Shown: positions 38,307 through 48,152, counted from the first letter of the stretch. The stretch is DNA of 64,000 nt from Brachybacterium avium (GCF_002216795.1 NZ_CP022316.1:3005205-3069204), one strand, 5' to 3'. Program-made: numbers and translations. Notes: generated from the sequence alone by a model not told the origin.

Positions 38307-38345
38307 CCCGCCGGACCGTGCCGAAGGTGACATCGGTCCGGCGGG
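38307..38345 (-). terminator. Hairpin downstream of the metallophosphoesterase gene
   Basis: CCCGCCGGACCG (38307-38318) pairs with CGGTCCGGCGGG (38334-38345), a 12-bp perfect stem with a 15-nt loop. It lies 18 nt past the minus-strand stop of the metallophosphoesterase and upstream of the helicase gene. It probably separates the two transcription units. Confidence 0.65.
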
Positions 38346-38363
38346 GAAAGAACGGGCAGGTGC

Positions 38364-40085
38364 TCAGCCCATCCCGCCGTCGCTGCCCGCGGGGACCGGC
38401 TCGCGGGTCTCCGGCAGCGGGCTGACGGGATCGGTGGGGGTGACGCGGTCCTCGTCCGGCAGGCCCTCGCCGGGCTCGACCTCCTGCTCCGGTGGGATCG
38501 TGTTCTCCGGGGTCTCGGCATCCGCGGGGATCTCGAGCTCCGCCGTCTCCTCAGGCATCTGGGTGCGCTGGATCGAGACCGACACCAGGCCCAGTCCGCC
38601 CATCACGATGTCGTCGTAGGCGACCAGCTGCCGGGTGTCCTGGTCGAAGTAGAGCATCCTCGCCGTGAGGTCCAGCGGGTCCTCGCCGGAGAGCACCGGG
38701 GCGATCCCCCCGGAGGCGAGCGCCCCGCCGGTGGAGCCGACGGTGAACCAGTCCGTGCCCGAGCCCTCGCGGTCGAGCTCGACCTTCGAGGTGTGCATGT
38801 GGCCGGAGAGCACCAGCGGGGTCCGACCCAGCAGACCCTCGGGCTGGGTCGGATCGTGGATCATGGCGAAGTCGACGGGGTCCTCGGGATGGGCCGCGTC
38901 GTACGCCTCGATGGTGTCGCCCAGCTGGAAGACGCTGGCGTTGACGGCTTCGTCGCCCTCGCGCCAGCCGCCCGCGTCCGAGTCGTCATCGGCCGCGAAG
39001 CGCGGGTCGCCGATCCCGGCGATCCGCAGCCCCGCCACCTCGACCACCTCGTTGTCGACCACGGTCGCATTGGGCTGCGCCTCGATCATGGCCGCGGCGG
39101 AGGCACCGTCATGGTTGCCGCTGACATAGACATAGGGGACGTCCAGCGTGCCGATGCGGCGCAGCAGCTCGGTCTCCAGCGGCGTGCCCCAGGAGACGAT
39201 GTCGCCGGTGTCGACGACAGCATCGATCGCGAACTGCGTGTGCAGCTGCTCGATGACGTCGTAGGCCTGCGGGTTGTCGTGGATGTCCGAGACGTGCAGG
39301 ACCGTGATCACGTTCTCCTGGTCCAGGCCCACCGGCAGCGAGTCCGCGGCGATGTACAGCGCGGAGACCTGTCCCACGAACTCGGCCAACGTGTCGCGGT
39401 AGCTCTGGTAGTCGATCACGGTGCCGTGGCCGAGATCAGCGATGTAGGCGGCCTGGGAGAGCAGCCCCTCGAACTTGGGCTGGCTCAGCGAGGCGGGGGA
39501 GAAGGTCACGGAGGTGGCGGCGAGCGAGGCCCCCACCACGACGACGGCACTGCCGCCGGCGATCAGCGCGCGCCGCACCCGGCGATAGGTCACGCCGACG
39601 GCGAGCCCGGCCCCGGCGGCGGCGAACAGAGCGTTCAGCGCGGCGTTCTTCGCCGCGGCCGCCGCCAGCGTCTCCGGCGCCGTCTGCTGCAGCTCCGCGA
39701 ATCCGGAGTCCGCGTAGAACAGCGCCTCGGCCTTCTCGACATCGACGCTCTTGACCCGGGCCTCGATCCGCACCGGCGCGGTATGCGTGTCGAAGGCGAC
39801 CTGGCCCACCGGCGGGAGCAGCAGCACGGTCTCGGAGGACAGGGAGGGCCGCAGGTGGACGCTCGCGGTCAGCGGGCCCACCTCGACCGTGGTGGCGGGG
39901 ACCAGCAGCAGACCGACGATCGCCCCCAGCATCGCGACCACGGCCGTGGTGGTGAGGTGCAACCACCGCTGGCGGCGCCGCCTCAGCCGTCGCCGCCGGG
40001 TCGGGGAGTCCTGCACGGTCACCGCCGCCGGGCCCTCCTGCGAGCCGGGGCTGCCCTCCGGCGGGCGCGCCTCGCTCGAGGACAT
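38364..40085 (-). CDS. Membrane-anchored metallophosphoesterase
   Basis: This 573-residue protein has a basic N-terminus, a first membrane helix (TTAVVAMLGAIVGLLLVPA), an external region of about 100 residues and two further hydrophobic segments (NALFAAAGAGLAVGV; LIAGGSAVVVVGASLAATSV). The calcineurin-type catalytic domain follows with LHVSDIHDNP, VDTGDIVSW, VSGNHDGAS and LSGHMHTS. The C-terminal tail is Pro/Glu-rich. The catalytic domain is probably outside the membrane, and the substrate is unknown. The start lies 7 nt after the DUF3107 stop, so it belongs to the TetR-DUF3107 transcript. Confidence 0.88.
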   Translation of the reverse strand: MSSSEARPPEGSPGSQEGPAAVTVQDSPTRRRRLRRRRQRWLHLTTTAVVAMLGAIVGLLLVPATTVEVGPLTASVHLRPSLSSETVLLLPPVGQVAFDTHTAPVRIEARVKSVDVEKAEALFYADSGFAELQQTAPETLAAAAAKNAALNALFAAAGAGLAVGVTYRRVRRALIAGGSAVVVVGASLAATSVTFSPASLSQPKFEGLLSQAAYIADLGHGTVIDYQSYRDTLAEFVGQVSALYIAADSLPVGLDQENVITVLHVSDIHDNPQAYDVIEQLHTQFAIDAVVDTGDIVSWGTPLETELLRRIGTLDVPYVYVSGNHDGASAAAMIEAQPNATVVDNEVVEVAGLRIAGIGDPRFAADDDSDAGGWREGDEAVNASVFQLGDTIEAYDAAHPEDPVDFAMIHDPTQPEGLLGRTPLVLSGHMHTSKVELDREGSGTDWFTVGSTGGALASGGIAPVLSGEDPLDLTARMLYFDQDTRQLVAYDDIVMGGLGLVSVSIQRTQMPEETAELEIPADAETPENTIPPEQEVEPGEGLPDEDRVTPTDPVSPLPETREPVPAGSDGGMG

Positions 40086-40092
40086 CGCGGGC

Positions 40093-40314
40093 TCAGCCGA
40101 GGAAGCCGACGCGACGAGGCTCCTCGGTGGAGACCTCGACGTAGGCGACCTTCGCGCCGGGGACCAGGACGGTGCGGCCCTTGTCGTCGACCAGGGTGAC
40201 CGGGGAGCCGTCGGCGATCGCGCCGCTCAGCCGCTCGATCAGGGCATCGGACTTCTCCTCGGACTCGATCACGATCTCGCGCGGGGAGTGCTGGATGCCG
40301 ATACGGATCTCCAT
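40093..40314 (-). CDS. DUF3107 domain-containing protein
   Basis: This 73-residue protein matches the actinobacterial DUF3107 family (Rv3208A/TB9.4-like): MEIRIGIQHSPREIVIES at the N-terminus, TLVDDKGRTVLVPGAKVAYV in the middle and RRVGFLG at the C-terminal end. It is small, acidic and cytoplasmic. Function is unknown. AGGAAAGGT lies upstream of the ATG. Its place next to a TetR gene and near adnAB is conserved in other actinobacteria. Confidence 0.92.
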   Translation of the reverse strand: MEIRIGIQHSPREIVIESEEKSDALIERLSGAIADGSPVTLVDDKGRTVLVPGAKVAYVEVSTEEPRRVGFLG

Positions 40315-40371
40315 GACCTGACCTTTCCTCCGCCTCGGGGCGGGGACGTTCGTTGCAGTACTGCCGGGAGT

Positions 40372-41034
40372 CTACGCGTCCGCCGGCGGTGCGGAGGCGT
40401 CGTCCGCCGCCAGCACAACCCCGGGGATCCGGGAGCCCTCCCGCGGTGCGAAGCCGGTCAGGCCGTGCACCACGGTCGTGGTCATGGTGTCCAGGATCGT
40501 GACACGCTCCGCCTCGTCCGCGGCGCCATGGAGCAGCTGCGCGGTGGTCTGGGTGACGGCGATGACCCCGCGCCCGAGGATCCGGGACTCCTCGACACCG
40601 ATCTGCCGTGAGGCGGTCAGCACCCCGGCCAGCTCGATCGCCATCCGGTCCAGGACCGTCACCACCTTCTGCTGGACCACCTCGGAGATCAGCTCGTGAC
40701 CGGTGAACAGTCGCAGGGAGTTGTCCAGCGCCACGAACTCGTAGAAGCGGTGCAGGCCCGCACGCACCCGGGTGATCGTGTCGCCCTCGCCCTCGCCTAT
40801 CGCGCGGACCTCGTCGATCATCGAGGTCGCGAGGAGGTCGAGCACCTCGACGTAGAGCTTCTCCTTGGAGTCGAAATGCTGGTAGAGCACGGGTTTGGTG
40901 ACACCGGCGGCGGTGGCGATGTCGTCCATGGAAGTGGACTGGAAGCCCTTCGCGGTGAACACCCGGGTGGCCAGCTCGAGCAGCTGTGCACGACGCTGTG
41001 CACGCGGCATCCGGGCCGTCGTTGACGTGGTCAT
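40372..41034 (-). CDS. TetR/AcrR family transcriptional regulator
   Basis: This 220-residue DNA-binding regulator has an N-terminal helix-turn-helix domain visible as RRAQLLELATRVFTAKGFQS followed by SMDDIATAAGVTKPVLYQHF, the classic TetR_N signature. The ligand domain is not assignable. It is divergent from adnA with a 144-bp gap that could hold its operator. The order TetR - DUF3107 is the same as Rv3208 - Rv3208A. Target genes are unknown, and self-regulation is likely by family habit. Confidence 0.93.
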   Translation of the reverse strand: MTTSTTARMPRAQRRAQLLELATRVFTAKGFQSTSMDDIATAAGVTKPVLYQHFDSKEKLYVEVLDLLATSMIDEVRAIGEGEGDTITRVRAGLHRFYEFVALDNSLRLFTGHELISEVVQQKVVTVLDRMAIELAGVLTASRQIGVEESRILGRGVIAVTQTTAQLLHGAADEAERVTILDTMTTTVVHGLTGFAPREGSRIPGVVLAADDASAPPADA

Positions 41035-41178
41035 GGTGTCGGTCTCCGATTCCGAGGGCAGCGGGGCGAGGGCGCTGCGGGGCAGGGGTCAGGTTCCTCG
41101 TGATCCCGGACACTCTACCGCCGCGGCCCGCCGGAGCCGAGGCGCCCGGATGTCGGTGCCGTGAGGTGGAATAGGGGC

Positions 41179-44100
41179 ATGCGACAGACGGGCACGACCA
41201 CGGGTGAGGGGATCCGTCTGCTCGGGCCCGACCTCGAGGCGCTTCCCGCCCTGCACGCCGTCGAGGAGCTCGATGACGTCCAGCGCGCCGCCCTGGAGCG
41301 CTTCCTCGGTGGCGGCGATGTGCTCGTCCACGGCGGCCCCGGCAGCGGCCGCACCGCGCTCGCGCTGACCGCTGCGGAGGTCTCCGGAACCGGCACGCTG
41401 CTGCTGGCCCCCCGACGCGCAGCCGCCGGTCGCCTCCGCGACACCCTCGCCGTCCGCGGCACGGGCGAGGTGCGGGCCATGACCCCACCCGCCCTCGGCC
41501 ACGCGCTGGTGCGTGCCGACGCGCTGCGCCGCGGCCTGGGCGAGCCGACCCTGGTCACCGGCGCGGAACAGGATGCCCTGCTCGCCGAGCTGATCGCGCA
41601 GCGAGAGAGCTGGCACCTGGAGGTCGACCCCGGGGCGCGCACGCTGGCGAGCTTCCGCACCGAGCTGCGGGACCTGATCACCCGGGCGGCGGAGCTCGGC
41701 CTGACGCCCGCCGATCTCGAGGCGCTCGGGCACGAGCGCGGCAGGCCCGCCTGGCTCGATGCCGCCGCTCTGCTGCGGGACTATCTCGGGGTGCTCGACC
41801 TCGAGGCCTCCGCCGCGCTCGACGCGGGCCCGCGCCTGGACTCCGGGGCCCTCGTGCGCCGTGCCGTGCAGCTGCTCGCCGATCCCGCGACGCCCCCACC
41901 CTTCCGTGCCGTCGTGGTCGACGACGCCCAGGACCTCACCGCCGCCGGCATCGCCCTGGTCTCCGCGCTCGCCGCTGCCGGCGCGCGGGTGCTGGTGTGC
42001 AGCAGTCCCGATGCCGCGGTGGACACCTTCCGCGGCGCCCTGCCCGACGCCGCCGAGCGCCTGCGCGAGACGCTGCCCCGCCCGGTCGGCAGCATCGTGC
42101 TGACCGGAGCACATGCCCAGGTCGAGGGTCTGACCGCGGCGGTCGACGCACTGCGGGGACGGCTGCCCCGGGCCGGGGCTCCGGCGGAGGCGCGACGCCC
42201 CCGTGCCTCCCGTCTCGGCGCCCTGGTCGCGCTGCGGGCTCAGGATCCGCTGGACGAGGCCCGACTGATCGGCTCCGCCCTGCGCGACCTCCACCACCGC
42301 GAAGAGGTCGACTACGACCAGATGGCGGTGGTGTGCCGCTCCGGCGCCGCAGTCGCCGATCTCGCCGATCTGCTCTCGCGCACCGGTCTGCCGGTGCGCA
42401 TCCCGCACCGCCCCCAGCCACTGCGGGAGGTCCCCGCGATCGCCGATCTGCTGACGATCCTGGAGATCGGGCTCGCCCCGCCGGAGGCCCCGCTGGATCC
42501 CCGCCGCGCCACCGAGCTCCTGCGCGGGCCCTTCGGCGACGCCGACACCCTCCGCCTGCGCCGCATCCGGCGACTGCTGCTGAGCGCCCACCGCGCCGCC
42601 GATCCCGACAGCGGGGCCACCAGCGAGCAGCTGCTCGCCCGAGCACTGGTCGACCAGGACGCGCCGGGCCTGCCCGCCGCAGCTGCCCGGGACCGCGCCG
42701 CCGCCCCCGTGCACCGGGTGCGGGACATGATCGCCGCGGTGCGCGAGCACCGGGATGCCGATGCGCAGCTGGTGCTCTGGCAGGCCTGGGACGCCTCGGG
42801 GCTGGCCGGCGGCTGGCGGCGCGCCGCCCTGGGCGCGGCCGGGGACGTGGACGGCGCCCGCTCGCGCCTGGCCGCGTCCCGGCTCGATGCGCTGCTGGAG
42901 CTGTTCGCGGCTGCGGAACGGCTGGCGGACCGCCGGCCCGGTGCCGGCGCCCTGGACCTGGTCGAGCAGGTCCGCTCTCAGGCAGTGGTGGAGGATACCC
43001 TCGCCCCGGCTGCCGCCGCCCGCGGCCGCATCGCGGTGCTCACCCCCGCGCAGCTCGCGGGCGAGCACCGCGACACCGTGGTCCTCGCCCGCCTCCAGGA
43101 AGGGGCCTGGCCGGACCTGCGCCTGCGCTCGACGCTGTTCGGCGCCGCAGAGCTGTCGCTGCGGGTCGGGGCCCGGCGCGGCGCCGAGCTCCCGCTCGAG
43201 GCCGACGCGGTGCGCGCACTCCAGCGCGAGCAGGTCATCGCCGACGAGCTGCGCCTGGCTGTCAGCGCACTCGCCCGTGCCCGGAGAAGGGTGCTGGTCA
43301 CCGCGATCCAGGACGAGCAGAACGAGCCCTCTGCGCTCTTCGACGCGCTCGCAGATCTGGCCGCCCGCGCCGACTCCTCCGATCCCGAGGCCGCACCCTG
43401 GATCGATCTCAAGACCCTGCGCCGGGATCCCGGCCCCGCCCCGGACGCCCGCCGCCTGGTCGCGGCGCTGCGCCGGAGGCTGCGGGAGGAGGACCCGGAC
43501 AGCGCCCGCGATGCGGCCCTGGCCCTGGAGGCGCTCGGCCGGGCCGGCGCCCCCGGCACCGATCCCGCCCGCTGGTATCACCAGGAGCCCAGCTCCACCG
43601 CGCCCCTGCACCAGGACGACGACCTGATCCGACTCTCCCCCTCGGCGCTGGAACGGGCCGTGGACTGCCCCCAGTCGTGGCTGATGGAGCGTGCCGGCGG
43701 CACCCGCAGCGGTGGGCCCGCCCAGCTCATCGGCACCGCGCTGCACCATCTGGCTCAGGTCCACCCGCGCGGTCCGGCCGGCGGCGAGCAGGACCTGCTG
43801 GAGGAGCTGCACACCCTGCTGCGCACCGTGCCCGGCACCGAGACCTGGTCCGGCCGGCGCCGCGTGCGCCGTGCCGAGGACGCCGCCCGCCTGCTCTCCG
43901 ACCACCTGCGCAGCGCCGGGGAGCCGCTCGCCGTCGAGGCTCCCTTCGAGGTGACCCTGGGAAGGGTGCAGCTGCGCGGCAGCATCGACCGCATCGAGGG
44001 CGACGCCACCGGGCTGCGGGTGGTGGACCTGAAATCCGGCCGCGCCGCCAAATCCGCGGCGAAGGCCGAGGAGGACCTGCAGCTGGCCGCCTATCAGGCC

Positions 44101-44382
44101 GCAGTGCGCGAAGGGGCCCTTTCGGAGCAGCTGGGACCTGACGCTCCGGACCGGCTGAACGGCGCCGAGCTGGTCTACGTCGGCACCGGCGGGAAGAAGG
44201 CCGCCGTGCGCACCCAGGGAGCCCTCACCCGCGCAGAGGATCCGGGCTGGTTCGACGACCTCGTCCAGGAGGTCTCCCGCGAGGTCTCCGGTGACCAGGT
44301 GACCGCGCGCGTCAACGCCCACTGCACCCACTGCGCCGTGCGCAGCAGCTGCTCCCTGCAGCCCGAAGGAGATCAGCTGTGA
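41179..44382 (+). CDS. adnA: AdnA-like helicase-nuclease subunit of the AdnAB double-strand-break resection complex
   Basis: AdnAB resects broken DNA ends ahead of recombination in actinobacteria. This 1067-residue chain has a UvrD-type motor followed by a RecB-type nuclease. The motor looks degraded: Walker A reads GGPGSGRTAL with Arg58 in place of the catalytic Lys, and motif II reads DDAQD, not DExQD. The nuclease is intact in appearance (GTALHHLAQ, VVDLKSG), framed by Cys in VDCPQSW and the C-terminal CTHCAVRSSC cluster that should hold an Fe-S centre. This fits the passive motor known for AdnA. The stop overlaps adnB by GTGA. Confidence 0.9.
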   Translation: MRQTGTTTGEGIRLLGPDLEALPALHAVEELDDVQRAALERFLGGGDVLVHGGPGSGRTALALTAAEVSGTGTLLLAPRRAAAGRLRDTLAVRGTGEVRAMTPPALGHALVRADALRRGLGEPTLVTGAEQDALLAELIAQRESWHLEVDPGARTLASFRTELRDLITRAAELGLTPADLEALGHERGRPAWLDAAALLRDYLGVLDLEASAALDAGPRLDSGALVRRAVQLLADPATPPPFRAVVVDDAQDLTAAGIALVSALAAAGARVLVCSSPDAAVDTFRGALPDAAERLRETLPRPVGSIVLTGAHAQVEGLTAAVDALRGRLPRAGAPAEARRPRASRLGALVALRAQDPLDEARLIGSALRDLHHREEVDYDQMAVVCRSGAAVADLADLLSRTGLPVRIPHRPQPLREVPAIADLLTILEIGLAPPEAPLDPRRATELLRGPFGDADTLRLRRIRRLLLSAHRAADPDSGATSEQLLARALVDQDAPGLPAAAARDRAAAPVHRVRDMIAAVREHRDADAQLVLWQAWDASGLAGGWRRAALGAAGDVDGARSRLAASRLDALLELFAAAERLADRRPGAGALDLVEQVRSQAVVEDTLAPAAAARGRIAVLTPAQLAGEHRDTVVLARLQEGAWPDLRLRSTLFGAAELSLRVGARRGAELPLEADAVRALQREQVIADELRLAVSALARARRRVLVTAIQDEQNEPSALFDALADLAARADSSDPEAAPWIDLKTLRRDPGPAPDARRLVAALRRRLREEDPDSARDAALALEALGRAGAPGTDPARWYHQEPSSTAPLHQDDDLIRLSPSALERAVDCPQSWLMERAGGTRSGGPAQLIGTALHHLAQVHPRGPAGGEQDLLEELHTLLRTVPGTETWSGRRRVRRAEDAARLLSDHLRSAGEPLAVEAPFEVTLGRVQLRGSIDRIEGDATGLRVVDLKSGRAAKSAAKAEEDLQLAAYQAAVREGALSEQLGPDAPDRLNGAELVYVGTGGKKAAVRTQGALTRAEDPGWFDDLVQEVSREVSGDQVTARVNAHCTHCAVRSSCSLQPEGDQL

Positions 44383-47300
44383 CCACCCCCCGCCCCACCC
44401 CGCCGGGCCCCGCCGCGCCCCGGGCCGAGCATTCCGCCGCCCGGCTGGCCGCGCTGCTCGAACAGCCGCCGCCCACCGCGGAGCAGACCGCCGTCATCGA
44501 GGCGCCCCTGGCCCCGATGCTGGTGGTCGCCGGGGCGGGTTCCGGCAAGACCGAGACCATGGCCTCGCGCGTGGTGTGGCTGATCGCCAACGGCATCGTC
44601 GAACCCCGCCAGGTGCTGGGCCTGACCTTCACCCGCAAGGCCGCCCACGAGCTCGCCGAACGGATCAGCGCGCGACTGGGGACCCTCGCCGCCGCGCTGC
44701 GGGCCGAGGGCCTGCCCCTGCCGCGCGGCCTCGAGCGCGGCGGCGACGACCTGGTCGGCCAGCGCCCCACCGTCCACACCTACAACGGCTTCGCCCTGGA
44801 CCTGGTGCGCGAGCACGCGCTCGCCGTCGGCATCGACCCCGAGCTGACGATGATGTCCACCTCCGCCTCCTGGCAGCTCGCCCACGAGATCGTCGAGGGC
44901 TGGGACGACTCCCTGGACCTCGAGGCCTCCCCGGCGACCCTCACCGCCGCCCTGCTCTCGCTCACCTCATCGCTGGCCGATCACCTCGTCACCCCGGACC
45001 GGCTGGCCGTGCACCTGCGCGAGATCCGCGACCACCTCTCCCAGATCCCGCTGCAGGTCGAGGGGAAGCGCCGCACCACCCCCAAGGAGGTCGCGAAGGT
45101 GCTGGGCGCGCTCGAGTCGCGGCTCGCGCTGCTGCCGCTGCTGGCGCGGTTCGCCGAGATCCGCACCGAGTCCTCCGCACTGGACTTCGCCGACCAGGTC
45201 TCCCTCGCCGCCCGCGTGGCGCGCGAGGTGCCCGCCGCCGGTGCCCTCGCCCGCCGCATGCACCGGGTGGTGCTGCTGGACGAATTCCAGGACACCTCCG
45301 TCGCCCAGCTGCAGATGCTCACCGACCTCTTCGGTCCCGGCCACGCCGCCTGCGCCGTCGGCGACCCGCAGCAGGCGATCTACGGCTGGCGGGGGGCCTC
45401 GGCCGCCTCCCTCGCCGGCTTCGCCGAGGCGTTCGCCACCGCCGAGCAGAGCGTCCTGCAGCGCACCCTGTCCACCTCCTGGCGCAATGACCAGGCGGTC
45501 CTCGCCGTCGCGAACCGGCTCGCCGCCCCGCTGCGCAGCGTCGACTCCGGGGTGACCATCCCCGAGCTGCAGCCCCGACCCGGGGCGGGGGAGGGCGCCT
45601 GCGAGATCGTCGAGGCCGCCGACGAGCGCACCGAGGCGCTCGCGATCGGCCGCTGGATCCTGGCGCGCCGCGCGGAGCAGGAGGAGGACGCCCCGCCGGC
45701 CTCCGCCGCGGTGCTGGTGCGCGCCCGCCGCCAGATCCCGGCGCTGGTCGAGGGGCTCGAGGCGACTGGTCTCGCTGTCGCGGTGGTGGGGCTCGGCGGG
45801 CTCCTGCACCGCCCCGAGGTCGCGGATGTCCGGGCGCTGCTGGAGTGCGCCCACGACCCCGGCCGCGGCGACGCCCTGGTGCGCCTGCTGACCGGGCCCC
45901 GGCTCCGTCTCGGGGCCCGGGACCTCGCCGTGCTGGGCCGCTGGCGCGACCGGATGGGCTCCCGGCTGCGGCGGGAGGGAGAGGCGCCGGGCGGTCAGGA
46001 CGAGGCCGAGACCGTCTCACTGGTCGACGCGGTCGACGATCTCCCGCCGACGGACTGGACCGATCCCTCCGGCCGCGTTCTGTCCACCACCGGCCGGGAG
46101 CGGCTGGCGCAGGTCCAGCAGATCCTGCGGGAGCTGCGCCGGTTGCTGCCTTTGCCGCTGCCGGACCTGGTCACCGCCGCGACCCGGCTGCTCGAGGTGG
46201 ACCTCGCGCTGCTCGAGCGGGAACCGGACTCGCGGGCGCTCGCCGACCTGGAGGCGTTCCGTGACCATGCCGCGGCCTTCGACCGCACCGCCCGCCGCGG
46301 CGGTCTCGGGGCCTACCTCGACCTGCTCGAGATCAGCGAGGACGAGGAGGCCGGGCTCGCCGTCACCGCCGCCCCCGAGGCCTCCCACGACCCCGCCGCC
46401 GTCACGATCGTCACCCTGCACTCGGCCAAGGGCCTGGAATGGGACCTGGTCGCGGTCGCCGGACTCACCGAGGGCAGCGTCCCCTCCTACGACCTGCGCC
46501 GCGCGAAGACCGACGAGGCCGGCAGGACGCGGGTGCCGGCCGACGGCTGGCTCGGCAAGCTCGCCTCCGCCGCCGTGCCCACCGCCCTGCGCGGTGACGC
46601 GGACACCCTGCCGGAGCTGGCCTGGGCCGAGGCGGATACGCAGGTCGATGCCGAGTCCCTGATCCAGGAGTACCGCTTCGCCCAGGGAGAGGAGTCGCTG
46701 CGGGAGGACCGCCGGCTGATGTACGTCGCGGTGACCCGGGCCCGGCGCCGCCTGCTGCTGACCTCCGCCGCCTGGCGCAGCGGGCTGGCCTCAGCTCGGC
46801 CCCGCTCCCGCTATCTCACCGAGGTCACCGAACTGGTGCCCGAAGCGTTCCGCACCGTGCAGGAGGTCCCCGAGCACAACCCCCTGGAGAGCGAGCGCCC
46901 GCAGGCGTCCTGGCCACCGGCCCCCGGTCGGAGCGAGCGGGCGCGGGCCCGCGCGGCGGAGCTGCTCTCCGCCGTCGCAGGGCAGGCGGGGGAGCCGGCC
47001 GATCCCGAGCTCGCGGAGCTGGTGCGCCGCGCGGTCGTGGACCTCGAGCAGCAGGCCGCCCCGCCCATGGTCCATTCGCCGCCGCGGCTGTCGGCCTCCC
47101 AGGTGGTCCACCAGGCACGGTCTCCGCAGGCCGCAGCGCTCGACCTGTTGCGGCCCCTGCCCCGGCAGCCCTCCGCGGCCGCGGCACGGGGCACCGCCTT
47201 CCATGCCTGGCTGGAGTCCCGCTACGACAGCGCGACCCTGCTGGACCTGGAGGACCTGAGCGATCTGGAGCAGGCGGACGGCGAGGGCGCCACCGGGCTC

Positions 47301-47693
47301 GACGACCGGGCCCTGCGCGAGGCCTTCACCGCCTCGGAGTGGGCAGAGCGCTCCCCGCTCACGGTCGAGCAGCCCGTCCACACCCGGATCGGGCAGATCG
47401 CGGTGCGCGGCGTCATCGACGCCGTCTTCGCCGATCCCGAGGGCACCGACGGCAGCGAGGGCGTGCTCATCGTGGACTGGAAGACCGGCCGGGTGCCCCG
47501 GCCCACTCAGCTGCGGCAGCGCGCCCTGCAGCTCTCGCTGTACCGGCTCGCCTGGCACGAGCGCACCGGTCTGCCGCTGTCGCGCATCCGCACCGCGTTC
47601 CACTTCGTGGCCGACGGGGTGACGCACGAGGTGCGCCGCCATCCCTCGCGCGAGCGGATCGCGCAGCTGCTCACGGGGGAGGCGGGGGAGTGA
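44379..47693 (+). CDS. adnB: AdnB-like lead helicase-nuclease subunit
   Basis: This is the active motor of AdnAB, with 1104 residues. UvrD-family motifs are complete: PTAEQTAVIEAP (Q motif), VVAGAGSGKTETMASRV (Walker A), GLTFTRKAAHELAERI, LLDEFQDTSVAQ (Walker B), GDPQQAIYGWRG and the late ATVTIVTLHSAKGLEW-like VTLHSAKGLEWDLV. The C-terminal RecB-type nuclease has GTAFHAWLE and VLIVDWKTGRVP. No cysteine cluster follows, unlike AdnA. GTG start, coupled to adnA by a 4-nt overlap. The pair order and domain plan match mycobacterial AdnA-AdnB. Confidence 0.94.
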   Translation: MTTPRPTPPGPAAPRAEHSAARLAALLEQPPPTAEQTAVIEAPLAPMLVVAGAGSGKTETMASRVVWLIANGIVEPRQVLGLTFTRKAAHELAERISARLGTLAAALRAEGLPLPRGLERGGDDLVGQRPTVHTYNGFALDLVREHALAVGIDPELTMMSTSASWQLAHEIVEGWDDSLDLEASPATLTAALLSLTSSLADHLVTPDRLAVHLREIRDHLSQIPLQVEGKRRTTPKEVAKVLGALESRLALLPLLARFAEIRTESSALDFADQVSLAARVAREVPAAGALARRMHRVVLLDEFQDTSVAQLQMLTDLFGPGHAACAVGDPQQAIYGWRGASAASLAGFAEAFATAEQSVLQRTLSTSWRNDQAVLAVANRLAAPLRSVDSGVTIPELQPRPGAGEGACEIVEAADERTEALAIGRWILARRAEQEEDAPPASAAVLVRARRQIPALVEGLEATGLAVAVVGLGGLLHRPEVADVRALLECAHDPGRGDALVRLLTGPRLRLGARDLAVLGRWRDRMGSRLRREGEAPGGQDEAETVSLVDAVDDLPPTDWTDPSGRVLSTTGRERLAQVQQILRELRRLLPLPLPDLVTAATRLLEVDLALLEREPDSRALADLEAFRDHAAAFDRTARRGGLGAYLDLLEISEDEEAGLAVTAAPEASHDPAAVTIVTLHSAKGLEWDLVAVAGLTEGSVPSYDLRRAKTDEAGRTRVPADGWLGKLASAAVPTALRGDADTLPELAWAEADTQVDAESLIQEYRFAQGEESLREDRRLMYVAVTRARRRLLLTSAAWRSGLASARPRSRYLTEVTELVPEAFRTVQEVPEHNPLESERPQASWPPAPGRSERARARAAELLSAVAGQAGEPADPELAELVRRAVVDLEQQAAPPMVHSPPRLSASQVVHQARSPQAAALDLLRPLPRQPSAAAARGTAFHAWLESRYDSATLLDLEDLSDLEQADGEGATGLDDRALREAFTASEWAERSPLTVEQPVHTRIGQIAVRGVIDAVFADPEGTDGSEGVLIVDWKTGRVPRPTQLRQRALQLSLYRLAWHERTGLPLSRIRTAFHFVADGVTHEVRRHPSRERIAQLLTGEAGE

Positions 47694-47709
47694 GAGCAGC
47701 GGTCCGACG

Positions 47710-47715
47710 TAGGAT
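47710..47715 (+). promoter_or_regulatory. Putative -10 element (TAGGAT) upstream of the small exported protein gene
   Basis: TAGGAT ends 7 nt before the ATG at 47723, predicting a leaderless transcript that is separate from adnAB. Confidence 0.4.
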
Positions 47716-47722
47716 CAAAGGT

Positions 47723-48133
47723 ATGGCGACACGGTCTCGGGGCCGACGTGCGGTGCGGGCGGGCACCGCTCTGGTCGCGGTCCTCCTCACCGCGGCAGTG
47801 GTCGTCTATGGCGTCTGGGCGGGATACCTGTGGGTCTTCGCCTCCGAAGGGGCCGTCCCTCCACAGTCCCGGATCCCGGATCTGCCGGCCGGCACCGAGA
47901 TCGTGGGCAGCACCACCGAATGCGCCTCCGGCGGGTGCTGGCGCGAGGTCTCTCTCGCTCCCGCGCCGCACAGCTCCCCGCGAGAGCTGGCGGAGACGCT
48001 CGGTCTGGAGCGCACCGAGCAGCGGTATCCGTGGAGCCTCCGCGATCCGCACTCGGTGCGGGCGTGGGCCGACGCCGACGGCGACCGCCTCGTGGTCTCC
48101 CTGCGCTACTGGGGCGCCGAGCTCACCCCGTGA
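47723..48133 (+). CDS. Small membrane-anchored protein, function unknown
   Basis: This 136-residue protein has a basic start (MATRSRGRRAVRAG), one membrane helix (TALVAVLLTAAVVVYGVWAGYL) and an external domain of about 90 residues. The external domain includes two cysteines (ECASGGCWREVSL) that could form a disulfide, then EQRYPWSLRDPHSVRAW. No known family is recognised. It sits 29 bp after adnB with its own promoter-like box, and ends 19 bp before the convergent phosphotransferase. Confidence 0.65.
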   Translation: MATRSRGRRAVRAGTALVAVLLTAAVVVYGVWAGYLWVFASEGAVPPQSRIPDLPAGTEIVGSTTECASGGCWREVSLAPAPHSSPRELAETLGLERTEQRYPWSLRDPHSVRAWADADGDRLVVSLRYWGAELTP

Positions 48134-48152
48134 GGGTGTGCGGGAGCGAGGC

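Noticed and set aside
41089-44331. Open frame of about 1080 codons on the minus strand opposite adnA
   Set aside because: It has the same GC-driven absence of stops. The translation is Gly/Gln/Arg-rich with no motif, while adnA on the plus strand has clear helicase-nuclease motifs.
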